This document shows, in pieces, positions 35,760-46,177 of a stretch of DNA of 64,000 nt; position 1 is the first letter of the stretch, and every line of letters begins with the position of its first letter. Origin of the DNA: Nostoc sp. ATCC 53789 (GTDB lineage Bacteria > Cyanobacteriota > Cyanobacteriia > Cyanobacteriales > Nostocaceae); assembly GCF_009873495.1 (NCBI RefSeq), contig NZ_CP046703.1:5732501-5796500 (forward strand), read 5' to 3'. The notes below the pieces were generated by a model. The model worked only from the letters and a program-made list of their open reading frames with translations, was not told the DNA's origin and made no database searches. Position numbers and translations under genes: made by a program.

Positions 35760-35800
35760 AGATCCTCCTAAATCCCCCTAAGCAAAGGGGGACTTTGAGA
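35760..35800. repeat. Dispersed GATCC/CCCCCTAA repeat copy
   Basis: GATCCTCCTAAATCCCCCTA followed by an AAAGGGGGACTTTGA arm; related to the elements at 33084 and 53851. Confidence 0.5.
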
Positions 35801-35860
35801 GGTTTTTGCCTTTTTTAAGGCTGGGTTTTCCGGCTTTAAATAAATTAATCACAGGGAAAA

Positions 35861-36844
35861 GTGATCGTGAAACACCTTGAGGGAAGAGTGGCATTAGTAA
35901 CAGGTGCTACGCGGGGAATTGGTAGGGGAATTGCTATTGGTTTGGCTGAGGCTGGGGCAACTGTATACGTCACGGGACGCAGCCTCAACAACTCCTCTAG
36001 TGATGCGGTTTCAGGAAGTCTTGGTGAAACCCAATCAACTATAGAAGAAGCCGGTGGTGTGTGTATTCCCGTCCAAGTAGACCACAGCGACGATGAGCAG
36101 GTGCGTTTACTGTTTGAGCGCATCCAAGACGAGCAGGATGGACAACTTGACTTATTGGTGAATAATGCTTACTCAGGAGTTGAAGCAATAAAAAACGCTT
36201 TTGGGCAGCCCTTTTGGGATTGTGAACTAAGTCTGTGGGATGCAAGCAACAACGTTGGTCTTCGTAGCCACTACGTTGCGAGTGTTTTTGCTGCGCGAAT
36301 GATGACCAAGCGTAAATCTGGACTAATTTGCACCATTTCCTCGTGGGGCAGTATGTCTTATATCTTTAATACAGCTTATGGTGTTGGAAAAGCAGCTTGC
36401 GATCGCCTAGCGGCTGATATGGCTGTTGAATTAAAACCCCATAATGTCGCTTCTGTTTCAATTTGGCCGGGTATTGTTGGGACTGAGCTTTTTTCCCGTT
36501 TTGCTTCTGAGATGAATCAAACCGATACTACTGAGCAAAAAAACTCATTTCTTAGCGATCGCTACAACTGGGAAACTCCCTTATTAACTGGACGGGTAAT
36601 TGCTGCACTTGCTTGTGAACCAAATTTAATGCGCCGTACAGGACGTGTGCAAATTGTTGCCGAACTCGCTGATAAATATGGAATTGTCGATGAAAATGGC
36701 GATCGCCCCGCATCACTACGCTCTTTACGTTTTGTGCTACCTGCTGCATTACCTATACTGAGAAACTACTCATGGCTCGTACCCGATATTAAAATGCCGT
36801 GGTCACTCCTATTACTGAGTGCCCTTAGCTCACCTAAAATTTAA
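35861..36844 (+). CDS. Short-chain dehydrogenase/reductase (SDR)
   Basis: A 327-residue classical SDR. The NAD(P)-binding loop is VTGATRGIGRGIAIG, the NNAYS motif is present, and the catalytic Ser (TISSWGS) and Tyr-x-x-x-Lys (AYGVGKAA) are intact. It resembles the DHRS1-like subgroup because of the extra C-terminal part. Arg at TGRS after the second strand favours NADP. The GTG at 35861 is taken as start; a second GTG two codons later is possible. The substrate is unknown. Neighbours are unrelated. Confidence 0.87.
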   Translation: MIVKHLEGRVALVTGATRGIGRGIAIGLAEAGATVYVTGRSLNNSSSDAVSGSLGETQSTIEEAGGVCIPVQVDHSDDEQVRLLFERIQDEQDGQLDLLVNNAYSGVEAIKNAFGQPFWDCELSLWDASNNVGLRSHYVASVFAARMMTKRKSGLICTISSWGSMSYIFNTAYGVGKAACDRLAADMAVELKPHNVASVSIWPGIVGTELFSRFASEMNQTDTTEQKNSFLSDRYNWETPLLTGRVIAALACEPNLMRRTGRVQIVAELADKYGIVDENGDRPASLRSLRFVLPAALPILRNYSWLVPDIKMPWSLLLLSALSSPKI

Positions 36845-37020
36845 TGGCCATTGGGCAGCAGTTAGAAAACTTCTTGCCCCAATCCCCACTTGCCCTGAGC
36901 GAAGCCGAAGGGATTCCCAATTCCCAATTCCCCATATCCAATTTCCAAACAAGCTGTTTGAGATCGTAAAACTTTGTATCCTGAATTAATAGGTCTTAAT
37001 AAATAGTTCTTTTAAAACTG

Positions 37021-39360
37021 GTGCAAGAAGATTTTAGGCTAATCGTTGATTTAGTTTTAGTTTTGGGCGTTGCAGCCTGTGGTGGATTGTTGGCGGCGCT
37101 TTTACGGCAACCCGTGCTGCTAGGCTATCTCATCGGCGGGATGATCATTGGGCCCGCCGGATTGGGATTGATTAAAGAAGTTATTCAAGTAGAGACTCTG
37201 GCACAGTTCGGTGTCGCCTTTTTGTTATTCGCCTTGGGTGTAGAATTTTCTTTTGCGGAACTCAAGAAGGTAAAAGCGATCGCTCTTGGTGGAGGTGGAC
37301 TCCAGATTGCTTTGACGATTTTGGTGACAGTTTTAGTATGCGGGTTAAGCGGAGCCTGGGGAACCTTACCTGCTAAGGGGATGTTTTTGGGATGTATTCT
37401 ATCCTTGTCTTCCACAGCCGTTGTCCTTAAGTGCTTGATGGAACGCAATGAAACAGAAACGCCTCACGGACAAGTGATGTTGGGGATTTTGGTAGTCCAA
37501 GACTTGGCACTGGGACTGATGTTAGCAGTTTTACCAGCCCTCAACCAACCAGCAGAAACCATTGGCATCGCCGTGCTGACAGCCCTACTGTGGATTGCTT
37601 TATTTGCTGCTGGTGCGGTAGGTGCGGGGATGTGGCTGATACCGCCTTTATTGCGACTGTTAGCCCGGACTGAAAGCCGAGAACTATTTTTGTTAGGGGT
37701 TGTAGCCTTGTGTTTGGGCATTGCCCTGTTGACAGAGCATTTGGGGCTGTCCATTGAAATGGGGGCATTTGTCGCCGGTTTGATGATTTCTGAGGTGGAA
37801 TACGCCGATCAAACCCTAACTTATGTCGAACCACTGCGAGATATCTTTGCCAGTTTATTTTTTGCCGCCATTGGGATGTTAATTGATCCAGTGTTTTTGT
37901 GGAACAACCTGGAATTAATTTTGGGGCTGGTAGCACTAGTTTTCATCGGTAAATTCTTGATTATCACGCCCCTAGTGAAACTATTCCGCTACCCTTTAAA
38001 AACAGCCATAATCGCCGGTTTGGGATTGGCGCAAATTGGGGAATTTTCCTTTGTTCTCGCCAGTGAAGGGCAGTCTTTGGGGCTAGTGTCCCGACAGATA
38101 TACTTATTAATTTTGGGAACCACCGCAGTAACTCTCATGCTGACTCCCTTTGTCTTGCGGTTAGTACCATTTTTATTTAACTTTGCCGAATCAATGCCTT
38201 GGTTGAAACCGTACTTAGAAGAACAAGAGGCACTGGATGTATCAGAAGATTTACCATTCAAAGATCATGTAGTAGTCTGTGGTTATGGGCGAGTCGGCAA
38301 AAATTTGGTGAAGTTGTTGCTGCAACATAATCTCCCTGTGGTGGTAATCGACCAATCAGAAAGCAGAATTCAGCAGTTGCGCGAGGCTGGAGTGTCTTAT
38401 GTTTATGGCAATTGCGTGAGTTTACACGTTTTAGAAACCGCCGGAGTGAATCATGCCAAAGGAATGGCGATCGCACTTCCTGACCCGATGAGTACTCGTC
38501 TTTGCTTGAAACGCGCCTTGGAATTGCGCCCAGAATTAGATTTAGTTGTCCGTGCTACCCAGGATAAAAATATTGAGGTACTGTATCAATTGGGAGCTAG
38601 AGAAGTGGTACAGCCAGAGTTTGAAGCCAGCTTAGAAATGGCAACCTATTTATTAACTGGCTTAGGCTTGTTGTCGCCGGCAGTCGTTCAACGAGAAATG
38701 CAGCTAATCCGCAACGATCATTATTTAGATTTGCGGCCAGAACGTTCTGCAACCGAAGTTGCTCGTGATTTGCGCCAAGCCACCCGCGATTTAAATCAGC
38801 GCTGGTATCCTCTCCCAGCAGATTCGCCCTTAATTGGTATGAGTATAGAAGAAGCAGATATGCGCTACTTAACAGGAGCGAGTTTGATGGCAATTCGTCG
38901 CGCTAACGGCGATGAAATCGATTATCCCAATAATCAAACCAAATTGGAAAATGGCGATCGCTTGCTGGTAGTGGGAGCAGATGAAGAACTGGCTGCTTTG
39001 GCAGAATTCGCCAAGGGACAAGCTGCTGTTCCTGGAGAAAATAGTGCTTGCCAGTGGGTTACAGTTAATGCAGATACGCCAACGCTAGGTAAAACCCTTG
39101 CAGATTTAGATATCAACAAGCAATTTGGAGTACAGGTACAAGCAATCCGGCGCGATGGTAAATTTATTCGCTATCCTGATGGCGGCATGGATTTGCGAGT
39201 TGGCGACCAAGTATTATTATGTGGTAGCTTGACAGGTCTGAGTCAACTAGAACAATTATTTGCGATCGCAAATTCACTACCCCTGTCTCTTCCAGTATTG
39301 AAGGCTGCTCAGGCAGAAGCACTCAAAGAGTTTCTACCTGCGGATAATGTGACTGATTAA
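37021..39360 (+). CDS. KefB/KefC-type cation:proton antiporter (CPA2) with TrkA domains
   Basis: A 779-residue CPA2 antiporter. The first about 390 residues form 12-13 membrane helices, including LLGYLIGGMIIGPAGLG, FLLFALGVEFSF and the GAFVAGLMISE segment. Then come an RCK/TrkA_N domain (DHVVVCGYGRVGKNLVKLL, about 417-540) and two TrkA_C domains (about 590-670 and 680-760; LENGDRLLVVGA and RVGDQVLLCG). It should exchange K+ or Na+ for H+, gated by nucleotide at the RCK domain. The start is a GTG at 37021. No KefF-like partner is seen. Confidence 0.92.
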   Translation: MQEDFRLIVDLVLVLGVAACGGLLAALLRQPVLLGYLIGGMIIGPAGLGLIKEVIQVETLAQFGVAFLLFALGVEFSFAELKKVKAIALGGGGLQIALTILVTVLVCGLSGAWGTLPAKGMFLGCILSLSSTAVVLKCLMERNETETPHGQVMLGILVVQDLALGLMLAVLPALNQPAETIGIAVLTALLWIALFAAGAVGAGMWLIPPLLRLLARTESRELFLLGVVALCLGIALLTEHLGLSIEMGAFVAGLMISEVEYADQTLTYVEPLRDIFASLFFAAIGMLIDPVFLWNNLELILGLVALVFIGKFLIITPLVKLFRYPLKTAIIAGLGLAQIGEFSFVLASEGQSLGLVSRQIYLLILGTTAVTLMLTPFVLRLVPFLFNFAESMPWLKPYLEEQEALDVSEDLPFKDHVVVCGYGRVGKNLVKLLLQHNLPVVVIDQSESRIQQLREAGVSYVYGNCVSLHVLETAGVNHAKGMAIALPDPMSTRLCLKRALELRPELDLVVRATQDKNIEVLYQLGAREVVQPEFEASLEMATYLLTGLGLLSPAVVQREMQLIRNDHYLDLRPERSATEVARDLRQATRDLNQRWYPLPADSPLIGMSIEEADMRYLTGASLMAIRRANGDEIDYPNNQTKLENGDRLLVVGADEELAALAEFAKGQAAVPGENSACQWVTVNADTPTLGKTLADLDINKQFGVQVQAIRRDGKFIRYPDGGMDLRVGDQVLLCGSLTGLSQLEQLFAIANSLPLSLPVLKAAQAEALKEFLPADNVTD

Positions 39361-39747
39361 CTATTCTGGCGTGAGTCCATCACTGAATTAGATATAAACC
39401 AATACTGTATAGGACTAGTTTACCCACTACAGGTAGCGATCGCTGTTTACCAATTTCTCCTCTAATAATTTTTTAGGGTGAAGCGATCGCTTTTCGTTCC
39501 TGTCTCCGAAAAAATGAAAAATATCAATGATGCCTGTGGTTCTTGCTAGCCTACGTAATGCAGTTTATTTGACCCCATTACTCATGCTCATTTCTAGAAA
39601 ACAAAAAATTTATCTGATCGCTAAACATTAGTATATATTTTCTTTTTATCTGTATAATTAACATTTTTTTATTTTAAAAATAAAAGTATAATAATCATGT
39701 ATTATTTTAAATAACATAATTCGCCTCAAATAATTATAATTAAAAAA
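39361..39747. other. Non-coding AT-rich gap
   Basis: About 390 bp, very AT-rich in the second half, with two HIP1-containing copies (GCGATCGC near 39437 and 39483). No gene or strong hairpin seen. Probably the promoter of the PEP-CTERM gene. Confidence 0.45.
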
Positions 39748-40446
39748 ATGAGAAAAATAACAATTGCCACCTTTGGAGCTATTTCAATTTTAGGTATAGG
39801 AAGTATTTTTCCAGAATTAGCAAATGCAGCTACTGTAGGAATTTCTTCTTATGATATTACTAATACACAACTGTCAGGATTTGGTTCTTGGAACCATAAT
39901 TATAATGGAATAATTAACAGTAATAGCAATGGAACCTATAACTACTCTGATGGCTCTGGAACACTAAATGATAGTTTTATAGGAACTGATATAGATAACA
40001 CTCATCTTTTTTTAAAGTCAGATAACTCGACAATTACTACTTTCCTTGACCAAAAATCAGCAATTGCAAACATCAAGTTATTTTCATTTGGCCCTACTGA
40101 AAATGGTATTCCTGGCAACATTGACACTGTAAATATAACAATCAATGGAATAACTGAGAACTTTTCTACTATAGGGTTTGAGCCAGAAGGAATACCTCCT
40201 AATAATGTTAATGGACTAGTTAATGAACTGATTGATTTTTCTAATTCAATATTTGCAAACGTTGTAACTGATAAAGTAACCTTCTCCAATTTTCAGACAA
40301 GTGGTAACTTCCCGGAGTATTACAGCATTTCAGAAATTGTTTTTGAGCAAACTGCTACTTCTGTCCCTGAACCTATTAGTCTGGGAGGCATAGCTGTTGC
40401 TGGTGCAATGGGATTGTGGATGAAACGCAAAAAGAAGGCATTTTAA
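39748..40446 (+). CDS. PEP-CTERM sorted exported protein
   Basis: A 232-residue protein with a signal peptide (MRKITIATFGAISILGIGS, cleavage after ANA-A about residue 28) and a C-terminal PEP-CTERM signal: VPEPISLGG, a hydrophobic helix (GIAVAGAMGLWM) and a basic tail KRKKKAF. The body is rich in Asn, Thr and Ser with no known domain. Such proteins are processed by exosortase and join the cell envelope or extracellular matrix. Confidence 0.85.
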   Translation: MRKITIATFGAISILGIGSIFPELANAATVGISSYDITNTQLSGFGSWNHNYNGIINSNSNGTYNYSDGSGTLNDSFIGTDIDNTHLFLKSDNSTITTFLDQKSAIANIKLFSFGPTENGIPGNIDTVNITINGITENFSTIGFEPEGIPPNNVNGLVNELIDFSNSIFANVVTDKVTFSNFQTSGNFPEYYSISEIVFEQTATSVPEPISLGGIAVAGAMGLWMKRKKKAF

Positions 40447-40500
40447 ACGGGGGCATCCCAATTTGGAAAAAATATACGGCTCTAATTTTACATCCTCTCA

Positions 40501-40530
40501 CCGCTATATCAGTTACTCTTGATATAGCGG
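40501..40530. terminator. Perfect 11-bp stem hairpin between convergent genes
   Basis: CCGCTATATCA and TGATATAGCGG pair perfectly around an 8-nt loop (GTTACTCT), in the 178 bp between the PEP-CTERM gene and the convergent kinase gene. It lacks a U-tract, so it may be a factor-assisted or bidirectional terminator. Confidence 0.5.
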
Positions 40531-40624
40531 GGGATTCCAAAGAGCGATCTTTGGATTTCCTCTCTGGCTAGTGTAGTGAGGCAGAACTGCGACAGTTACC
40601 ACACCAAAAACTTTACCAAAATAC

Positions 40625-43600
40625 TCAATGTAAAGGGATAGAAAGAGAAAACTCCGCTCCTTTTCCCGGTTCGGATATTACACTTATTCGTCCCCGATGT
40701 TTTTCTACAATCGAGTGGCTAATTGATAATCCTAAACCTGTTCCTGTGCCTATAGGTTTTGTTGTGAAAAATGGGTCAAATAGGCGCTGTTTCACTTCAT
40801 CAGACATCCCAGATCCATTATCTGCAATTTGAATAGTTACTGTATCAGCATCAGTCATTTTGGTACGAATTTGGATAGTGGGGATTTTTGTTTGTCTTTC
40901 TTCATTTGTGAATGATGAATCCAAGGCATCAATAGCATTGTTCAGAATATTCATGAATACTTGATTGATCTGACTGGCGTAGCAACTAACTTCTGGCAAC
41001 TGTGCATATTCCTTAATCACATCGATTCCGGGGCGGTGTGCTTTCTCTTCTAGACGGTGGTGTAAAATTAACAGGGTGCTGTCAATGCCTTCATGAAGAT
41101 TGACACTTTTCATTTCAGCTTCATCCAAACGCGAGAAATTGCGGAGAGAAAGGACAATTTGACGAATGCGATCTGCCCCTACTTTCATTGATTGCAGCAA
41201 TTTTTGTAAGTCTGGTTTGAGAAAGTTTAAATCTATTGCCTCTAGTTCTTGTTGAATCTCAGGAAACGGTTGAGGATAATAGTGCTGATAACGCTCAACC
41301 AGATGCAGCAAATCTTGGCAATACTCATTGGTATAGGTGAGGTTGCCATAGATAAAGTTAATCGGGTTGTTAATTTCATGGGCAACACCTGCGACCATTT
41401 GTCCCAATGAAGACATTTTTTCAGTTTGAATTAGTTGGCTTTGAGTGTGTTGCAGTTCCTCTAAAGTTTCCGAGAGATGCTGATTTTTATCATTCAACTC
41501 CAAAGTTCTCTGCTCCACCTTTTGCTCTAAAGTATGGTTGTAATCTTCTAATTGAGCTTTTGCTACAGCTAGATTGTTATACAACATGGCATTTTGCAGC
41601 GAGATAGCAGCTTGTGCTGTGAGCAACCGCAAAACCTCAAGACGGTTTTGGGTAAAGGCTCCAGTTGTCAAACTGTTTTCTAAGTATAGGATACCAATTA
41701 GCTGGCCACGATTGTGAATAGGTGTACATAGCAAGCTTTTGGGTTGCCATAGAATTATGTAGGGATCGTTGGCGAAGGTAGTTTCCTTGCGGGCATCATC
41801 TAACACTAGGGTTTCGGTGGTGCGCGATACATAATTCACAACCGCTTTGGGAACATCCTGACTCGCTGAAAGAGGGAGGGAGTGCAGGTTTATTATCCCT
41901 AAGTTTTCATCGGTAGGCGTAGGGTGTGGCAGAAATTGCTCTTCTTCAAAGATCGCTTGGCTAGTTTTTTGAGCCACAACAACCCAATTATCCTCTTGAA
42001 GCAGCAGAAGGACTGATTTATCAGCCCCGGCATTTTCGATTACAACCTGCATTAGGGTTGTCAACAGCTTTTCTAACTCAATTTCTCCAGCCAATGTATG
42101 AGAGGCTTTCATCACCGTTGCTAAATCTAATGCTTCAGTCCCAGTGGAACTACTTTGGTTGAATCCGATTGTAGTAGTAAGGGTTGAAGAAGTAGTTTCA
42201 TCCTGCTGAAACACCTTAAGCAATAATTGAGAATATTGGCGTTCTAACTGGTTAACTTTGGCGATCGCTCCCCAGCTAAGGTAAATGTAATAGGCATTTT
42301 CTAGGTAAATTTGCGCGATCGCTTCTTTGTTCCATTCTAAATAAAATCGGGCAGCCAGTTCATTGGCGAGGGCTTCTTCCTGAAGATATCTATTGGCTTT
42401 TGCCTGTGCGATCGCGCGATCGTAATGATCCACTGCCTGGGCCATCTGTCCCAACACTCGGCACTCTTCGGCTTTCACCAGTTCAAATTTGTGCAAATAA
42501 TTCATCGGTGCGTGGTGCGCCCATGTCTGCATTTTTTCCTGGTTTTCTGTAACCCTTTCTAATAATGTTTCTTGGCGAGAGGCTATAGCTGTGCGATACT
42601 CTGCTAAAGCCGTCAGGGAATCATAAAAATAAAACATCGGCACAGTGGCATAGCCCGTTCCCGCAACTAGATATTCTCTAGCTTGAGCGGCTGTTTCCAC
42701 TGCTTGAGAAAGGTTTTCAAACAGATAACAGAGAATCAATTTGTGGAGGAAGAAATAGTGAAGCCCTGTCAATTCATTGGCTTGAACCAGTTGATTCACA
42801 AATTCGGCTTCGTTGAGGGCTTCGCCTGTTATAATACAGGGATTCTCAGCTTTGCCAAGCAAATTCAAAACTGTTTGCCAGAAGATACGGCAATAGTTTA
42901 GAGTCGTACCTTGCTTAAAATTTTCCAAAACATGACAGTAAGCCCGGATATCTTCCTCTAGCGAGTTCAATTCTCGACCTAGAAAATAGGAATATTGGCA
43001 GATATCTTTGGTATTGAAACCTACGTAGTATACATTTCCAGTTTCTAGAGCAATCTTGTAACCATCCAGCATTAACTGCAAAGATTTTTGCAGTGGAGAC
43101 TTCAAATAGGTGATGAAAGCACCTACCACATAAAATACTGTGGGTTTGATGTCGCTAATATTAAATTTGTCAGTTAGTGCCAAGGCAAGATTGCCAACTC
43201 GATCGGCTGTTTCAATATCCTGAAGAATTCCGCTCAACAGAATGCCATAACAGCCATAACAAAAGGCAGAAAATGGAGCGTTGCCATACTCAATGGATGC
43301 TTGGACTTGAGACAAAACCAGTAGTGGAAACAGATTAGGATCGGCAATGTAAACGGCTGGAGCAACGTTTGCCACAATTCGGGTGACAGCTAGCTTCTCT
43401 GCGGCTACCATCACAGGTAAGTCAAGTAATTCTGCAATATCACGACCGTTAATCAGAGTAGCAGTTTCTTGCAAGGCTTGCTGAATGTCTTGTGGGGTAG
43501 GTGTTTCTGGGAAAACCACGCCGAATTTACTCATTCCCTGACGCGCGATCGCGATCGCCCCCAGCACATCATTTTTAGCTGTATACGCCTGGATTTTGGT

Positions 43601-46177
43601 TTCGTAAATGCCGACTTGATCCAGTGGAGTTTTAGCTTGCTGGATGACTGTTTGAGTCAATTGCTCCATCTGTTCATACGCGCCACTAAGATAAGCAGCA
43701 TCGGCGGCTGATTCGTGCAATGCCAGTGTTAATTCATACTGACTTTGCCAACAGTCACTTCTCAATAAACGAATCCCAGTAGTTAAATACTCAATTGCTA
43801 CCTGGTAAGCTGTGGAAGATTTGGCTTTTTTTCCTGCTAGTAAGTTGAGTTGTGCCAGTCGATCGCGATCGGTTTGAGATGCGATCAGTTCTATGCCAAT
43901 ATTCAATTGATTGACAATTTCAAAAATCAGCAATTCTTGCTCAGTTTCCGGGGTATTGCTCAACAGCAATTGACCAATCTTTAGGTGAGTTGCTGGTTTC
44001 TCATAGTCTGGAATTAGTGAATAAGCGGCTTGTTGAATGCGATCGTGGAAAAATTTGTAGGTAATAATTATTGGTGTGTTGTCATTTGTCAAATCATCCA
44101 TGACAACAGACTCATCCTGAAAAAATGTATACCCTTCCCCACTGGGTAAGATCAATTCATCCTTGAGAGCTGGCCACAAATCTGCTGCGGTTTGGACTGG
44201 AGATTTTTCATAGACAACTGATAGGGTTTCTAAATCAAACTGATTGCCGACACAAGCAGCCAGTTTGAGAACATTCTGAGTCTGCTGTGGTAATTTGTGG
44301 AGTTGCACCGCCACAAACTCGACAATATCTTCTGTAAAAGATAGCGCCCGGATTTGAACCAGATTGCACTGCCAATCTCCCGTTCTGCTAGCAAAGGCGA
44401 TTAACCCATCTTCATGCAGCGACTTGAGAAACTGGTTAGTGAAAAATGGATTACCTTTAGTCCTTTGATACACCAGATTGGCGATCGCAGTTGCTTGTTC
44501 TGTTGAATATTTGAGGGTATCTGCAATCAGTTGATTTAGGTCGCTTTCGGTAAGGGCAGAAAGAACAATACTACTAACTGTAATTGCCTCTTGACGCATT
44601 TCTTCAATGGTCAACATTAGGGGATGGGCTGAGGAAACCTCATTATCCCGATATGCTCCAATCACTAATAAATAAGAGTTGCTGGCTTCACTCATCAACA
44701 GATGCATAAGTTTTAAAGAAGCCGAGTCTGCCCACTGCAAATCATCAAGGAAAATAACTAGGGGATGTTCTTGGGTTGTGAATACTTGAATGAATTTCTG
44801 AAACAGCAAATTGAAGCGGCTTTGAACAGCAGTACTTGATAATTTTGGAAGTGAGGGCTGTTTTCCAATGATTCGTTCGAGTTCTGGAATCACCTCAATA
44901 ATTACTTGACCACTTTCACCCAAGGTAGATAAAATTTGAGTCTTCCACTGGTCAATTTGTGCATCACTCTCTGTCAGCAGTTGTGCCATTAAGTCCCGAA
45001 ACGCTTGCACCAAAGCAAAAAAGGGAATATTCCGATTAAATTGATCGAATTTGCCCTTGATAAAGTATCCGCGCTGACGGGTGATTGGTTTGTGAACTTC
45101 GTTGACAATTGCTGTTTTGCCAATACCAGAGGAACCTGCCACCAGGATCATTTCAGAAGTTCCCTGGCGCACCCGTTCAAAAGTTGCTAGCAGCATAGCC
45201 ACTTCTGCTTCCCGTCCATAGAGTTTTTCGGGAATCGCAAAGCGATCGCAAACGTCCCTGTGCCCTAGCTGAAATGGGATAATATTTCCACTTGACTGCA
45301 ATTGCTCCAAACAAATTTGCAGATCGTGCTTTAGCCCTAATGCACTCTGATAGCGGTCTTCAGCATTCTTCGCCATCAGTTTCATGACGATATCACAGAG
45401 AATTTGGGGAATCTCTCCTCTATCATTTAAAAGTGGTGGTTGTTTTGCTATGTGACAATGCACCAATTCCATCAAATCATCCGATTGAAATGGCAATTGC
45501 CCAGTTAAGAGTTCATAGAAAGTGACTCCGAGAGAATAGAAGTCAGTGCGATAATCAATCCCCCGATTCATTCGCCCGGTTTGTTCGGGAGAGAGATAGG
45601 CGAGAGTTCCTTCTAAAACAGTCGGGCTGGTTGAAAGTTGGTTAACTCTTGGCAGCAGTGAAGCAATGCTAAAGTCAATGATTTTAACCTGCTTTGTGGT
45701 AGGGTTTATCAGAATATTGGCGGGTTTAATATCCTTGTGGATGATTTCGTGATGGTAGAGATCGGCCAGAATATCGGCAAGTGCGATCGCAATCTCTAAA
45801 AACTCAGTCAAAAAATCAGGATGCAGAGATGAGGGATTTTCTTGATTTCCTGTCTCACCGAGTCCTTTCCTTCTAAAAACAGTGTACTCCTTCAAAGAAA
45901 TTCCGCCAAAGTCTTCTAAAATCAGGACAGGTCGATTTTGACAACTTTCCAGACTATAGATCCGAACAACCCCAGGAACATTTAAGATTTTCGTAATTGA
46001 GTACTGATTCCTGAATTGAGCCAACTCAATCACACTGGGATAAGAATTTTTCAGAAGTTTGATCACAACAGGAGTTTGATCGGCCTCTCGCCAACCTCGG
46101 TAAACCAGGGTGCGAGTGCTGGTGTAAATTCTTTCACCAATCCCATAACCGGGAACATCGACTCGATTTTCTACCAT
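40625..46177 (-). CDS. Ser/Thr kinase-AAA ATPase-GAF-histidine kinase fusion
   Basis: A 1850-residue signalling protein from the ATG at 46177 (MVENRVDVPGYGI; a 19-residue longer frame is less family-like). The Ser/Thr kinase domain (about 1-270) has the Lys in VVIKLLKN, catalytic loop IIHKDIKPANIL, KIIDFSIAS (DFS instead of DFG) and APE-like LSPEQTGR. An AAA_16 domain follows with Walker A VAGSSGIGKTAI and Walker B VIFLDDLQWAD, then a long helical repeat region, a GAF domain (about 1340-1500), a HisKA H-box VAGVAHEINNPINF and HATPase_c (DNGSGMS, GTGLGLSIS). Cyanobacterial relatives include the HstK-type dual kinases of Anabaena. The GAF-kinase end is a paralogue of the gene at 2-2068. Confidence 0.93.
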   Translation of the reverse strand: MVENRVDVPGYGIGERIYTSTRTLVYRGWREADQTPVVIKLLKNSYPSVIELAQFRNQYSITKILNVPGVVRIYSLESCQNRPVLILEDFGGISLKEYTVFRRKGLGETGNQENPSSLHPDFLTEFLEIAIALADILADLYHHEIIHKDIKPANILINPTTKQVKIIDFSIASLLPRVNQLSTSPTVLEGTLAYLSPEQTGRMNRGIDYRTDFYSLGVTFYELLTGQLPFQSDDLMELVHCHIAKQPPLLNDRGEIPQILCDIVMKLMAKNAEDRYQSALGLKHDLQICLEQLQSSGNIIPFQLGHRDVCDRFAIPEKLYGREAEVAMLLATFERVRQGTSEMILVAGSSGIGKTAIVNEVHKPITRQRGYFIKGKFDQFNRNIPFFALVQAFRDLMAQLLTESDAQIDQWKTQILSTLGESGQVIIEVIPELERIIGKQPSLPKLSSTAVQSRFNLLFQKFIQVFTTQEHPLVIFLDDLQWADSASLKLMHLLMSEASNSYLLVIGAYRDNEVSSAHPLMLTIEEMRQEAITVSSIVLSALTESDLNQLIADTLKYSTEQATAIANLVYQRTKGNPFFTNQFLKSLHEDGLIAFASRTGDWQCNLVQIRALSFTEDIVEFVAVQLHKLPQQTQNVLKLAACVGNQFDLETLSVVYEKSPVQTAADLWPALKDELILPSGEGYTFFQDESVVMDDLTNDNTPIIITYKFFHDRIQQAAYSLIPDYEKPATHLKIGQLLLSNTPETEQELLIFEIVNQLNIGIELIASQTDRDRLAQLNLLAGKKAKSSTAYQVAIEYLTTGIRLLRSDCWQSQYELTLALHESAADAAYLSGAYEQMEQLTQTVIQQAKTPLDQVGIYETKIQAYTAKNDVLGAIAIARQGMSKFGVVFPETPTPQDIQQALQETATLINGRDIAELLDLPVMVAAEKLAVTRIVANVAPAVYIADPNLFPLLVLSQVQASIEYGNAPFSAFCYGCYGILLSGILQDIETADRVGNLALALTDKFNISDIKPTVFYVVGAFITYLKSPLQKSLQLMLDGYKIALETGNVYYVGFNTKDICQYSYFLGRELNSLEEDIRAYCHVLENFKQGTTLNYCRIFWQTVLNLLGKAENPCIITGEALNEAEFVNQLVQANELTGLHYFFLHKLILCYLFENLSQAVETAAQAREYLVAGTGYATVPMFYFYDSLTALAEYRTAIASRQETLLERVTENQEKMQTWAHHAPMNYLHKFELVKAEECRVLGQMAQAVDHYDRAIAQAKANRYLQEEALANELAARFYLEWNKEAIAQIYLENAYYIYLSWGAIAKVNQLERQYSQLLLKVFQQDETTSSTLTTTIGFNQSSSTGTEALDLATVMKASHTLAGEIELEKLLTTLMQVVIENAGADKSVLLLLQEDNWVVVAQKTSQAIFEEEQFLPHPTPTDENLGIINLHSLPLSASQDVPKAVVNYVSRTTETLVLDDARKETTFANDPYIILWQPKSLLCTPIHNRGQLIGILYLENSLTTGAFTQNRLEVLRLLTAQAAISLQNAMLYNNLAVAKAQLEDYNHTLEQKVEQRTLELNDKNQHLSETLEELQHTQSQLIQTEKMSSLGQMVAGVAHEINNPINFIYGNLTYTNEYCQDLLHLVERYQHYYPQPFPEIQQELEAIDLNFLKPDLQKLLQSMKVGADRIRQIVLSLRNFSRLDEAEMKSVNLHEGIDSTLLILHHRLEEKAHRPGIDVIKEYAQLPEVSCYASQINQVFMNILNNAIDALDSSFTNEERQTKIPTIQIRTKMTDADTVTIQIADNGSGMSDEVKQRLFDPFFTTKPIGTGTGLGLSISHSIVEKHRGRISVISEPGKGAEFSLSIPLH